Source: JBAYJM01 sp041665065 (lineage in GTDB: Bacteria; Patescibacteriota; Patescibacteriia; 2-01-FULL-39-33). From it: a DNA stretch of 39,192 bases. Positions 15,301-21,957 of this stretch are shown in pieces. The DNA lies in NCBI GenBank assembly GCA_041665065.1, contig JBAYJM010000011.1, positions 1 through 39,192 of the forward strand, in the 5' to 3' direction. Both the position numbers and the translations under genes were made by a program. Numbering within the stretch: position 1 is the stretch's first letter; every line of letters starts with the position of its first letter. The notes beneath the pieces were generated by a model that ran no database searches, was not told the origin of the DNA, and worked only from the letters and a program-made list of their open reading frames with translations.

Positions 15301-15329
15301 TTGCTTTTTTCTCCAAAAAATACTAAAAT
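15301..15329 (+). promoter_or_regulatory. Promoter of gatB
   Basis: TTGCTT (15301-15306), 17 bases, TAAAAT (15324-15329). A second TATAAT lies at 15338-15343. Confidence 0.6.
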
Positions 15330-15360
15330 ACTATAGATATAATCATAATTCTAAAGAAAT

Positions 15361-16893
15361 ATGGCCAAATATGTTCCAGTTATAGGCATGGAAATCCATG
15401 CTGAGCTTAAAACCAAGACCAAGATGTTTTGCACCTGTCAGAACGGCTATGAGCTTCAGGAACTGCCAAATCAAAATATCTGCCCTATTTGCATGGGCCA
15501 CCCCGGCACTTTACCTGTTATAAACAGGCAAGCTTTGGAATGGACTCTTCTTGTCGGCCTGGCCATGAATTGCCAAATCGCCAAGCAGACCAAATTTGAC
15601 CGCAAAAATTATTTTTATCCCGACCTGCCAAAGGGTTATCAAATTTCTCAATATGATCAGCCACTTACCTACAATGGCCATCTTAAAGTCGGCAAAAAAC
15701 AGGTTGACATTGTCAGAATCCATCTTGAAGAAGATACTGGGAAATTAATGCACAGCTCAGACGGTGCTCTTGTAGATTTAAGCCGAGCCTGTACTCCCCT
15801 AATGGAACTTGTAACCGGACCAACAATTGATTCTGCCCAAGAAGCAAAAGAATTCTGCCAATTATACCAGCAAATTTTAAGATATTTGGAAGTTTCAGAA
15901 GCTGATATGGAAAAAGGCCAAATGCGCTGTGAGGCAAACGTTTCCATGCAAGAAGCCGGCCGATTTGTAACGGAAGGCGCCGAAGTCAAACCATTAGCCG
16001 ATTACAAATTAAATCCAAAATCAGAACTTAAAAATATTAATTCTTTCAGAGCTCTTGAGAGAGCAATTGAATTTGAAATCAAAAGGCAAACAAAGGCTTT
16101 AGAAAATGGCGAAAAATTAATCCAAGAAACCAGGGGCTGGGATGAAAGCAAACAATCAACATTTTCCCAAAGAACCAAAGAAACTGCCGCTGACTACAGA
16201 TATTTTCCCGAACCGGATTTACCGCCGATTGAAATTTCAGACGATTTAATTAAAAATTTAAAAGCAACTCTGCCTGAATTGCCACAAGAAAAAATCGAAA
16301 GATTTGTAAATCAATTCCAATTTGATTATGAAAGCGCCAAAACCTTAGCAGCCGACAAAGATATTGCCGCTTACGCGGAAAGCGTATTTTCCGAACTCAT
16401 AGATTGGTTGTCATCTGTTCCAGAAATTGAAGGCACACCGGAAGAAATTTTAGCAAAAGAGGGCAAAAAGCTTTCCAAAATGATTTCCAATTGGCTTATT
16501 AACAGATTATTCCAATTTTTAAATGAAGATAAAATATCCATCAAAAATTGCAAGATAACAGCTGAGAATTTTGCAGAATTTTTAACTATCATTTATCAAA
16601 ATAAAGTCAATAATTTATCAGCTCTGGAAATTCTAGAACACATGTTTAAAACCGGCGAAGCACCACTTCAAATTATGGAAGATAAAAATCTTGGCGTTGT
16701 TGAAGATTCCGGCGAAATCGAACAAATTATTGATCAAATTATTTCACAAAACCCTAAAGTTGTTGAGGATTTTAAATCAGGCAAAGAAGCAGCTTTTAAG
16801 TTCCTGGTCGGACAAGCCATGAAAGAATCCAAAGGCAGAGCCAACCCATCAATTATAAACGAATTATTGCAAAAAAAGTTAGGCAGTAATTAA
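15361..16893 (+). CDS. gatB: Asp-tRNA(Asn)/Glu-tRNA(Gln) amidotransferase subunit B
   Basis: 510 aa, full length. N-terminal kinase/transamidation domain: YVPVIGMEIHAELKTKTKMF, CPICMGHPGTLPVIN (with the zinc-type Cys residues), FDRKNYFYPDLPKGYQISQYD and IHLEEDTGKL. The C-terminal helical/YqeY-like tail (~360-505) ends FLVGQAMKESKGRANPSIINELL. GatB activates and amidates misacylated Glu-tRNA(Gln) or Asp-tRNA(Asn) within GatCAB. gatA and gatC are not in this window. There is no clear SD (CTAAAGAAAT before the ATG). The next gene starts 17 bases after its stop. Confidence 0.97.
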   Translation: MAKYVPVIGMEIHAELKTKTKMFCTCQNGYELQELPNQNICPICMGHPGTLPVINRQALEWTLLVGLAMNCQIAKQTKFDRKNYFYPDLPKGYQISQYDQPLTYNGHLKVGKKQVDIVRIHLEEDTGKLMHSSDGALVDLSRACTPLMELVTGPTIDSAQEAKEFCQLYQQILRYLEVSEADMEKGQMRCEANVSMQEAGRFVTEGAEVKPLADYKLNPKSELKNINSFRALERAIEFEIKRQTKALENGEKLIQETRGWDESKQSTFSQRTKETAADYRYFPEPDLPPIEISDDLIKNLKATLPELPQEKIERFVNQFQFDYESAKTLAADKDIAAYAESVFSELIDWLSSVPEIEGTPEEILAKEGKKLSKMISNWLINRLFQFLNEDKISIKNCKITAENFAEFLTIIYQNKVNNLSALEILEHMFKTGEAPLQIMEDKNLGVVEDSGEIEQIIDQIISQNPKVVEDFKSGKEAAFKFLVGQAMKESKGRANPSIINELLQKKLGSN

Positions 16894-16910
16894 AAACCAA
16901 AAACAAAGCC

Positions 16911-17405
16911 ATGCCACTTAACTTTGCAACTGGTCCCAAAAAAAATTTCACGCCTAAAACCGTCAAATTTTCTGATTTATATAAATTCAGCTCTGGCAAT
17001 AAAGGCATGTCCGGAACTGTTTTAGAGCAGGCCCGAGAAACACTGGCCGCTGCCGGCTATACGAGCACGCAAATTACAAAAATAATTACGGAGGACAAAA
17101 GCATACTTGCGCCACAAATGAAAGAAATTGCGGGCCTGATGAATCAGAATAAGATTTATGGCTTCAATCAGGATGGAGCGATTTTGATGAAAAATTATCT
17201 CAATAAACAAAGAATAAAAGCACAAAATATTTCCCGAGTCCAGCACGAGCACATGCTTGAAGCCATGGGCGAAGACCTTGACAAAGGCAAGCCGGCAACC
17301 TCGCTCAATAATATGGGAAAAAAATCTTCAACCTCGCTAAACAGCCTCGGCCAAAAGCCCAATACGCCATCCTCCGGATCGACACATATTAGTTTGCCTT
17401 ACTAA
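16911..17405 (+). CDS. Unknown soluble protein with Ser/Asn/Gly-rich tail
   Basis: 164 aa, no recognised family. Residues ~35-120 look helical (GTVLEQARETLAAAGYTSTQ, then ITKIITEDKSILAPQMKEIAG), with a small glycine-containing segment KIYGFNQDGAILMKNYL. The C-terminal 45 residues hold a short repeated unit, TSLNNMGKKS / TSLNSLGQKP, and look disordered. No signal peptide or membrane segment. It is probably cotranscribed with gatB. Its last 17 bases overlap the convergent miaA gene, tail to tail. Confidence 0.6.
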   Translation: MPLNFATGPKKNFTPKTVKFSDLYKFSSGNKGMSGTVLEQARETLAAAGYTSTQITKIITEDKSILAPQMKEIAGLMNQNKIYGFNQDGAILMKNYLNKQRIKAQNISRVQHEHMLEAMGEDLDKGKPATSLNNMGKKSSTSLNSLGQKPNTPSSGSTHISLPY

Positions 17406-18357
17406 AATTTTTAATCTCTCTCAGCGCCTCTCTATAATTTTTTATCCAAATAATATTTTCATTCCTTTTAAACCAAGTCACCTGCCTTTTGGCAAAATGA
17501 TGAATTTCATTTTTTAACTGCTCTATCATTTCATTATAATCTAAAATCCCCCGAAGATAACGGGAAACATATCTATATTCCAAACCAAATTCATCTAATT
17601 TTTTCCAACTCACTCCCCTTTTTCTTAATTTTTTAACTTCTTTAATCATACCTTCCTGAATTCTCGTCTCCAGCCGGGAATCTATTTTTTTATAAATTTT
17701 TTCAATCGGCATCGCGATTCCTAAAATCAAAATATCCAAATCAGGATTTGACTGCCGATCGGATTCAAATTTTGTCTTGCCCGTTTGATAATAAATTTCC
17801 AATGCGCGCTGAACTCTCCGACGATTTTTTTGATCTATTTTATTATAAGTTTCTGGATCAATTTTTTTAAGCAAAGAAAGAAGCTGCGGCAATGTTTTGC
17901 CATCTAATTTCTGCCTGATTTCTTTTAATTTTTTAGTATCATTTTTATTAAAAACAAAGCCCTTGGTAATGGCGTCAATATATAATCCGGTACCGCCAAC
18001 GAGAAAAGGCGTATTTCCTGCTTTTTGTGCCTCTGCAATGGCCCTGTAGGCCAATTTTTGGTACTTAGCAACGTTAAAAGAAGTGTTGGGGCTAATTATG
18101 TCAATTAAATGATATGGCACTTTGGCGGGCTTTTTAGAGCCTTTGGATGCCTTTGCTGATTGCCCTCTTGAGGCCCCAGAAGCCACTACATACTCTTTTA
18201 AATCTTTACCAGTCCCAATGTCCATTCCTCTGAAAACCTGCCTGGAATCAGCTGAAACAATTTCACCTTTAAATTTCAAAGCCAATTTTACTGCCAGCTT
18301 TGTTTTGCCGGTTGCAGTCGGACCGAGGATTACTATAAATTTTTTGTTTTGTTTCAT
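17389..18357 (-). CDS. miaA: tRNA dimethylallyltransferase MiaA
   Basis: 322 aa. P-loop GPTATGKT near the start, SADSRQVFRGMDIGTGK, the PYHLIDI motif, FLVGGTGLYIDAI, and the C-terminal QVTWFKRN. MiaA adds a dimethylallyl group to A37 of tRNAs reading UNN codons; MiaB, encoded 2.2 kb away, then methylthiolates it. Unusual: between DIGTGKDLKEY and VPYHLIDI lies an extra stretch of about 20 residues rich in Ala, Ser, Gly and Lys. A -10 (TAATAT, 18364-18369) with TTGTAA 17 bases upstream ends six bases before the ATG, suggesting a leaderless transcript. Confidence 0.94.
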   Translation of the reverse strand: MKQNKKFIVILGPTATGKTKLAVKLALKFKGEIVSADSRQVFRGMDIGTGKDLKEYVVASGASRGQSAKASKGSKKPAKVPYHLIDIISPNTSFNVAKYQKLAYRAIAEAQKAGNTPFLVGGTGLYIDAITKGFVFNKNDTKKLKEIRQKLDGKTLPQLLSLLKKIDPETYNKIDQKNRRRVQRALEIYYQTGKTKFESDRQSNPDLDILILGIAMPIEKIYKKIDSRLETRIQEGMIKEVKKLRKRGVSWKKLDEFGLEYRYVSRYLRGILDYNEMIEQLKNEIHHFAKRQVTWFKRNENIIWIKNYREALREIKNFSKAN

Positions 18358-18363
18358 TATTTA

Positions 18364-18392
18364 ATATTATAGAAAAAGTAAACATTTTACAA
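18364..18392 (-). promoter_or_regulatory. Promoter of miaA, leaderless type
   Basis: Minus strand TTGTAA (18387-18392), 17 bases, TAATAT (18364-18369). Six bases separate the -10 from the ATG, so transcription should begin at or next to the start codon. Confidence 0.5.
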
Positions 18393-18433
18393 AAAAAATA
18401 ACCGTTCGAGGAGAATAAAACTCTCTCGAACGG
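18391..18433 (-). terminator. Terminator of the 18442-18756 gene
   Basis: Stem CCGTTCGAG (18402-18410) / CTCGAACGG (18425-18433), perfect 9 bp, followed on the minus strand by TTA and eight T. Confidence 0.9.
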
Positions 18434-18441
18434 CAATGAAG

Positions 18442-18756
18442 CTAAGCATGAGACTGCATAGCCTTCTTAATCATGGTTCTGCTTATGGTGGTATTGTGCC
18501 GAAACCTTATACGGGGCACAACATTTCGCGTTATTTTGGGAAACAACGCTTTACGTGACACTTTCGGGTACGAAACCCTAAAGCCAAGGTTGCTCCCAAG
18601 GATGATAATAAGGTCCGGCCTTATACCATCTTGAGCTTCAGCCAACTCAACCTGAGAACCAATAGTGGCCACCAAAAAACTCGGCCCCTCCAATGCCCAT
18701 ATCTGATCGCGAGCTGACTCAGCTTCTTTCCCTGCTACCCAAATCATTGGAATCAT
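18442..18756 (-). CDS. Small receiver-like protein, family member 1
   Basis: 104 aa, no assigned family. Starts MIPMIWVAGKEAESARDQI, then a second strand FLVATIG, a helix, and a third strand RPDLIIILGSN; this beta-alpha order is like a CheY-type receiver, but the phosphoacceptor Asp position is Gly/Ser. The C-terminal third is basic (Arg/Lys-rich). The start at 18756 has a strong SD (AAGGAGG) about seven bases upstream. It has its own TTGACA promoter with an operator-like palindrome and its own terminator. DNA is GC-richer than in miaA or the SGNH gene. It shares its layout with the 18906 and 20058 genes; relation to those is inferred from pattern. Confidence 0.7.
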   Translation of the reverse strand: MIPMIWVAGKEAESARDQIWALEGPSFLVATIGSQVELAEAQDGIRPDLIIILGSNLGFRVSYPKVSRKALFPKITRNVVPRIRFRHNTTISRTMIKKAMQSHA

Positions 18757-18796
18757 AGATTCCCTCCTTCCCTAACTCCCTAGAATGTCCTCACAT

Positions 18797-18826
18797 CATA
18801 TAAACACTAATTAGTGGCTGTGTCAA
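18797..18826 (-). promoter_or_regulatory. Promoter of the 18442-18756 gene with internal palindrome
   Basis: Minus strand TTGACA (18821-18826) and a -10 around TTATAT/TATATG (18797-18803). The spacer contains the perfect 12-bp palindrome CACTAATTAGTG (18805-18816), well placed for a repressor. Confidence 0.6.
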
Positions 18827-18839
18827 CCATTAATTGAGT

Positions 18840-18872
18840 AAAAAAACACCACCTCCGAGTAACATGAGGTGG
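18840..18872 (-). terminator. Terminator of the 18906-19238 gene
   Basis: CCACCTC (18849-18855) pairs with GAGGTGG (18866-18872); on the minus strand it is followed by TG and seven T. A small GCGTTAACGC palindrome precedes it at about 18883-18892. Confidence 0.9.
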
Positions 18873-18905
18873 CTTTTGTTGTGCGTTAACGCTGGCGGGA
18901 CACGA

Positions 18906-19238
18906 TCAGGATTGCAGCAGAGCGCGGACTTGCTTCTGATTGAAGGTGCCATCTTCCAGGATAGGGATGATGACAATGCTATGCCCCACGGCATACGCCA
19001 TCATCTCGTTCCCACACTCGAAGAACCGCTTGTGGTGTGGCGGCTCGTTTTCGCCGTCGTCCACCCTACACCTTCCATTAGTCAGCAAAAGCGCAGGAGG
19101 GGCATCCGAACAGACGCGATCTATGATATCTTGGGCCTTGCCAAGACTCACCACCTCAGCCCCTATGCTTTCAAGGGCCTGCCGAACTTGCTCCGACAGT
19201 AATGCGCTGTCGGTCAATACCCAAATTAACTGTTGCAT
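18906..19238 (-). CDS. Small receiver-like protein, family member 2
   Basis: 110 aa. MQQLIWVLTDSALLSEQVRQ, GAEVVSLGKAQDIIDRV and PPALLLTNGR give the first three strands of a receiver-like fold with Asn/Gly at the acceptor position. Near the end is GNEMMAYAVGHSIVII, which aligns with GHEISHFAGDHDIDIV of the 20058 gene (shared G-x-E, A, H, I-x-I), the best evidence that these proteins form one family. The middle (RVDDGENEPPHHKRFFE) is acidic/His-rich. SD AGGAG stands 11 bases before the ATG. It is a single-gene unit with a consensus promoter and strong terminator. Function unknown; a protein-protein or signalling role is only suggested by the fold. Confidence 0.7.
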   Translation of the reverse strand: MQQLIWVLTDSALLSEQVRQALESIGAEVVSLGKAQDIIDRVCSDAPPALLLTNGRCRVDDGENEPPHHKRFFECGNEMMAYAVGHSIVIIPILEDGTFNQKQVRALLQS

Positions 19239-19256
19239 CCACGTTTCTCCTATTCT

Positions 19257-19291
19257 TTGCTATGCCCGATTGGCACAACTGCTATTGGCAA
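19257..19291 (-). other. Possible hairpin in the 5' UTR of the 18906-19238 gene
   Basis: Stem TGCC/GGCA (19263-19266 with 19272-19275) inside an outer TTGC/GCAA pair (19257-19260 with 19288-19291). The ~70-base UTR is GC-richer than its surroundings. Short stems; low certainty. Confidence 0.3.
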
Positions 19292-19310
19292 CCCATGTCC
19301 ACAACACATG

Positions 19311-19339
19311 ATTTTATCATAAATTTAAATTATTGTCAA
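19311..19339 (-). promoter_or_regulatory. Promoter of the 18906-19238 gene
   Basis: Minus strand TTGACA (19334-19339), 17 bases, TAAAAT (19311-19316). It stands back to back with the SGNH promoter; only seven bases lie between the two -35 boxes. Confidence 0.75.
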
Positions 19340-19346
19340 TCATTAA

Positions 19347-19375
19347 TTGCAACTATTTAAGCCAAATGTTATTAT
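19347..19375 (+). promoter_or_regulatory. Promoter of the SGNH gene, leaderless type
   Basis: TTGCAA (19347-19352), 17 bases, TATTAT (19370-19375). The ATG at 19382 begins six bases after the -10, so the start codon is probably the mRNA 5' end. Confidence 0.6.
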
Positions 19376-19381
19376 TAAATT

Positions 19382-19984
19382 ATGGAAAAAATAATTTGTA
19401 TATTCGGCGCCAGCAGTACTTGGGGCGCTTGGGATTATGAAAAAGGCGGTTGGGTAAACCGCTTGCGTTTATATTTAGATTCAAAAGATTCAGATATATT
19501 TTTATATAACCTAGGTGTTTCTGGCGATACCACCAAAGATTTACTAAAAAGATTTGACTGTGAATGTAAAGCCAGGAAACCTGACTTACTGATATTTTCA
19601 ATCGGCGACAATGATTCAATTTATATTCCATCTGAAAAGAAAAATCTTGTATCGCTTACACAATTTGAAATTAATTTTGAAAATTTAATTTCCAAAGCAA
19701 AAAAATATTCCAAAGATATAATTTTCCTTGGATTTAAAAAAATTGACGAAAACAAAACAACACCAATTCCTTGGAAAACCGAGTATCATTATACAAATGA
19801 GTATATTAATCTTTACGATAAGAAATTAGAAAGCATTTGCAAAAAGAATAAAGTGCAGTATTTGAAAATGTATGATTTATTACAGAACAAAGACTTTGAA
19901 GACGGCCTTCACCCAAATACGTCCGGCCATCAAAAGATGTATTTAAAAATTAAAAGCTATTTGGTAAAAAATAAATTAATCTAA
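19382..19984 (+). CDS. SGNH/GDSL-family hydrolase
   Basis: 200 aa. Block I FGASSTWG (Gly-Ala-Ser in place of Gly-Asp-Ser, a known variant, Ser as nucleophile), block II YNLGVSGDTT (oxyanion Gly), block III SIGDND (Asn), and block V DGLHPNTSGH (Asp-x-x-His dyad). All four SGNH residues are present, so it is likely an active esterase or acyl-hydrolase; the substrate is unknown. No signal peptide, so cytoplasmic. It is AT-rich like native genes and lies between two GC-richer units of opposite strand. It has no SD. Confidence 0.85.
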   Translation: MEKIICIFGASSTWGAWDYEKGGWVNRLRLYLDSKDSDIFLYNLGVSGDTTKDLLKRFDCECKARKPDLLIFSIGDNDSIYIPSEKKNLVSLTQFEINFENLISKAKKYSKDIIFLGFKKIDENKTTPIPWKTEYHYTNEYINLYDKKLESICKKNKVQYLKMYDLLQNKDFEDGLHPNTSGHQKMYLKIKSYLVKNKLI

Positions 19985-20013
19985 AAAAAGAGGCCGACCA
20001 CTTGGGACCGACC
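19983..20013 (-). terminator. Terminator of the 20058-20426 gene
   Basis: On the minus strand GGTCGGTC (20006-20013) pairs with GGTCGGCC (19992-19999) using G-C and G-U pairs, six-base loop, followed by TC and seven T. Confidence 0.75.
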
Positions 20014-20018
20014 GATGG

Positions 20019-20059
20019 AAACGCTCTTCGAAGCGCTTTAGCCAATTAGCGTATTGGCT
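20019..20059 (-). other. Two extra 3'-UTR hairpins of the 20058-20426 gene
   Basis: AGCCAAT/ATTGGCT (20040-20046 with 20053-20059, perfect 7 bp) overlaps the stop codon; a second hairpin around AACGCT/AGCG (20019-20037) lies between it and the terminator. Together with the terminator they form three consecutive hairpins. Confidence 0.45.
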
Positions 20060-20426
20060 ATTGATTGTGTTGAAACTTCTTGCCGAATTGCTGAAGTCTC
20101 CTCTTTAGATCCAAGGTGAAAGCGATCTTTCCCCTAAGAAGAGAAGGCCAGTAACCATGGGAACTAAATCTCACAATGTCAATATCGTGATCACCGGCAA
20201 AATGTGAAATTTCATGCCCATAACCCATGGAATGACCATCCGCAAATGAGCTAGCGGAATCGTCAGTGATAATTAGCATGGGTAAAGAATCTGAAGAACA
20301 CATTACCCTCTCAAAATCGCGGTCGTATTCGCACAACACGACCACCACTGATGGATACCATGTTTTCAAGTCCTTTTCAATCAGCTCCAAAGCCTCCCGT
20401 CTTCTACTCACCACACAAAACATCAT
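20058..20426 (-). CDS. Small receiver-like protein, family member 3
   Basis: 122 aa. MMFCVVSRRREALELIEKDL, PSVVVVLCEYDRDFERVM and LPMLIITDDSASSF match the beta1-alpha1, beta2-alpha2 and beta3 of a receiver-like fold; here an Asp pair follows strand 3, so phosphorylation is possible in principle. GHEISHFAGDHDIDIV aligns with the corresponding segment of the 18906 gene. The end is a basic helix (LDLKRRLQQFGKKFQ). The ATG has a strong SD (GAGGAGG, ten bases upstream) and a TTGACT-N17-TATTAT promoter; three hairpins end the unit. Codon use is GC-richer than in the flanking SGNH and miaB genes. Function unknown. Confidence 0.7.
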   Translation of the reverse strand: MMFCVVSRRREALELIEKDLKTWYPSVVVVLCEYDRDFERVMCSSDSLPMLIITDDSASSFADGHSMGYGHEISHFAGDHDIDIVRFSSHGYWPSLLRGKIAFTLDLKRRLQQFGKKFQHNQ

Positions 20427-20468
20427 CTTATTATTTCCTCCTCGCTAATCACCCCTCAACAACTATAT

Positions 20469-20497
20469 ATAATATCGTAAATTAGCATAAAAGTCAA
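20469..20497 (-). promoter_or_regulatory. Promoter of the 20058-20426 gene
   Basis: Minus strand TTGACT (20492-20497), 17 bases, TATTAT (20469-20474). Confidence 0.7.
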
Positions 20498-20553
20498 TGA
20501 AAAAAAATTCGACTTTCATCGAAATTTCATCTCAAATTCTTAATTTTTTATAA

Positions 20554-21891
20554 TTAGCCAAATAATGCCCAAGTATCGGCTCTTTTTATCTCAACTTCAA
20601 TAAATTTTCCAATCATTTTTTTATCTCCGGTAAATACAACCGTCTTAAAAGTGTCCGTCTTGCCGCTGCATTTTCCATTTTTAAATTCATCAACCAGAAC
20701 TTTCACTTTTCTTCCAATATATCTCCTATTAATTTCCAAAGCTGATTTTTTCAGCTCTTCATTTATTATATTTTTTCTATTTTCTTTTTCTTTATCTAAA
20801 ATATTATCTTTTAACTTCGCTGCTTCTGTACCTTTTCTAGCACAAAATTTTGAAATATATGCCATATCAAAACCAACTTGCTTGAACAATTTAAGCGTAT
20901 TATTGAATTGTTTTTTTGTTTCACCCGGGAAACCAACAATAACATCTGTTGAAATCATAATTCCAGGAATAGCTTTTCTAGCTTTTTGAACAATTTCTAC
21001 AAATCTCTCAATCTTATATTTACGATTCATGGCCTGAAGAATTTTATTGTCTCCTGATTGCACCGCCAAATGCAAGTATGGCGTAATATGCCGGCCATTT
21101 TTCATCACATCAATTAATTCATTAGACAAATCCTTAGGATGGCTAGTTAGAAATCTCATCCAAAAATCCCCCTTAATTTTATCAATTTCAGAAAGCAATT
21201 TAGGAAAATTCAATTTTCCACCGTCATAGGAATTAACATTCTGACCCAATAATACGATTTCTTTATAACCCTGTTCAATTAATTTTTTACATTCATTAAT
21301 AATTTCTTTAGCTGGCCTGGATTTTTCTCGTCCTCTAACATAAGGCACAACACAATATGAGCAAAAATTATTGCATCCTGTCATAATCGGCACATAAGCT
21401 TGAAAAGATGATTGATGATTAGAAGAAATATTTAAATAATTATCCACTTCAATGTCATTAGGTCCTGGATCTAGTCCAGGATGACCCGGAATCCAGGTTC
21501 TCTGGATTCCCGCCTTCGCGGGGATGACAGAGGAAAGTGAAATATTTGACCGTAAAATATTTTTTAATTCTTCAATTTCTTTAATATCTAAAACATAATC
21601 AAAAAAACCTGACATTTTTTCTTTGTCCGCATCAACCACGCAGCCGGTAACTATTGTTGTTAGTAACTTTGCCTTTCTTTTTCTTTGCCAATTTTTTGCT
21701 CTTCTTAAAATTTTATCAATTACAACCTGGCGGATTGAGCAAGAAACAACAATAATAACGTCAGCTTCTTTTTCGCTGTCAGTTTTTTGAAATTTTAAAT
21801 CACTTAGAATTTTCTCTATTTTTTCTCCATCAGAGAGATTCATTTGGCAACCCAAAACCCAGATATGATATTTTTTACTGTTTTTTGACAT
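20554..21891 (-). CDS. miaB: tRNA-2-methylthio-N6-dimethylallyladenosine synthase MiaB
   Basis: 445 aa. N-terminal MTTase domain with three cluster ligands: Cys15 (VLGCQMN), Cys51 (VVSCSIRQ), Cys84 (VTGCVVD). Radical-SAM cluster C173-x3-C177-x2-C180 (TGCNNFCSYCVVPYVRGRE). A C-terminal TRAM domain begins near NRRYIGRKVKVLV. It converts i6A37 made by MiaA into ms2i6A37. Residues 121-146 (SVIPAKAGIQ...HPGLDPGP) are not part of normal MiaB: they are translated from an inserted palindromic repeat in the linker between the MTTase and radical-SAM domains. All catalytic Cys are intact, so the enzyme is probably active. Confidence 0.92.
   Translation of the reverse strand: MSKNSKKYHIWVLGCQMNLSDGEKIEKILSDLKFQKTDSEKEADVIIVVSCSIRQVVIDKILRRAKNWQRKRKAKLLTTIVTGCVVDADKEKMSGFFDYVLDIKEIEELKNILRSNISLSSVIPAKAGIQRTWIPGHPGLDPGPNDIEVDNYLNISSNHQSSFQAYVPIMTGCNNFCSYCVVPYVRGREKSRPAKEIINECKKLIEQGYKEIVLLGQNVNSYDGGKLNFPKLLSEIDKIKGDFWMRFLTSHPKDLSNELIDVMKNGRHITPYLHLAVQSGDNKILQAMNRKYKIERFVEIVQKARKAIPGIMISTDVIVGFPGETKKQFNNTLKLFKQVGFDMAYISKFCARKGTEAAKLKDNILDKEKENRKNIINEELKKSALEINRRYIGRKVKVLVDEFKNGKCSGKTDTFKTVVFTGDKKMIGKFIEVEIKRADTWALFG
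21453..21529. repeat. Palindromic repeat inserted in frame in miaB
   Basis: The element is bounded by TGTCAT (21453-21458) and ATGACA (21524-21529). It contains three nested inverted repeats: CCTGGA/TCCAGG, GGAATCCAG/CTGGATTCC, and CCCGC/GCGGG. It is GC-rich in an AT-rich gene. On the coding strand it encodes the well-known VIPAKAGIQ peptide of widespread bacterial palindromic repeats. Confidence 0.85.
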
Positions 21892-21897
21892 AGGAAA

Positions 21898-21926
21898 ATA
21901 TTAACAAAAAAACCGCATTTTTTCAA
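21898..21926 (-). promoter_or_regulatory. Promoter of miaB, leaderless type
   Basis: Minus strand TTGAAA (21921-21926), 17 bases, TAATAT (21898-21903), then six bases to the ATG. It overlaps the terminator of the upstream gene. Confidence 0.55.
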
Positions 21927-21931
21927 TGCGG
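21904..21931 (-). terminator. Terminator of the ClpC-like/baseplate-J-like pair
   Basis: CCGCATT-loop-AATGCGG (21913-21931), perfect 7 bp, followed on the minus strand by seven T. Confidence 0.85.
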
Positions 21932-21957
21932 ATGTCCTACTTACCACAACCCATAAC

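Noticed and set aside
18391..20059. Integron cassette array with attC sites
   Set aside because: The small genes have their own promoters and terminators, and I find no GTTRRRY/RYYYAAC core pairs at the boundaries; GCGTTAACGC near 18883 does not fit.
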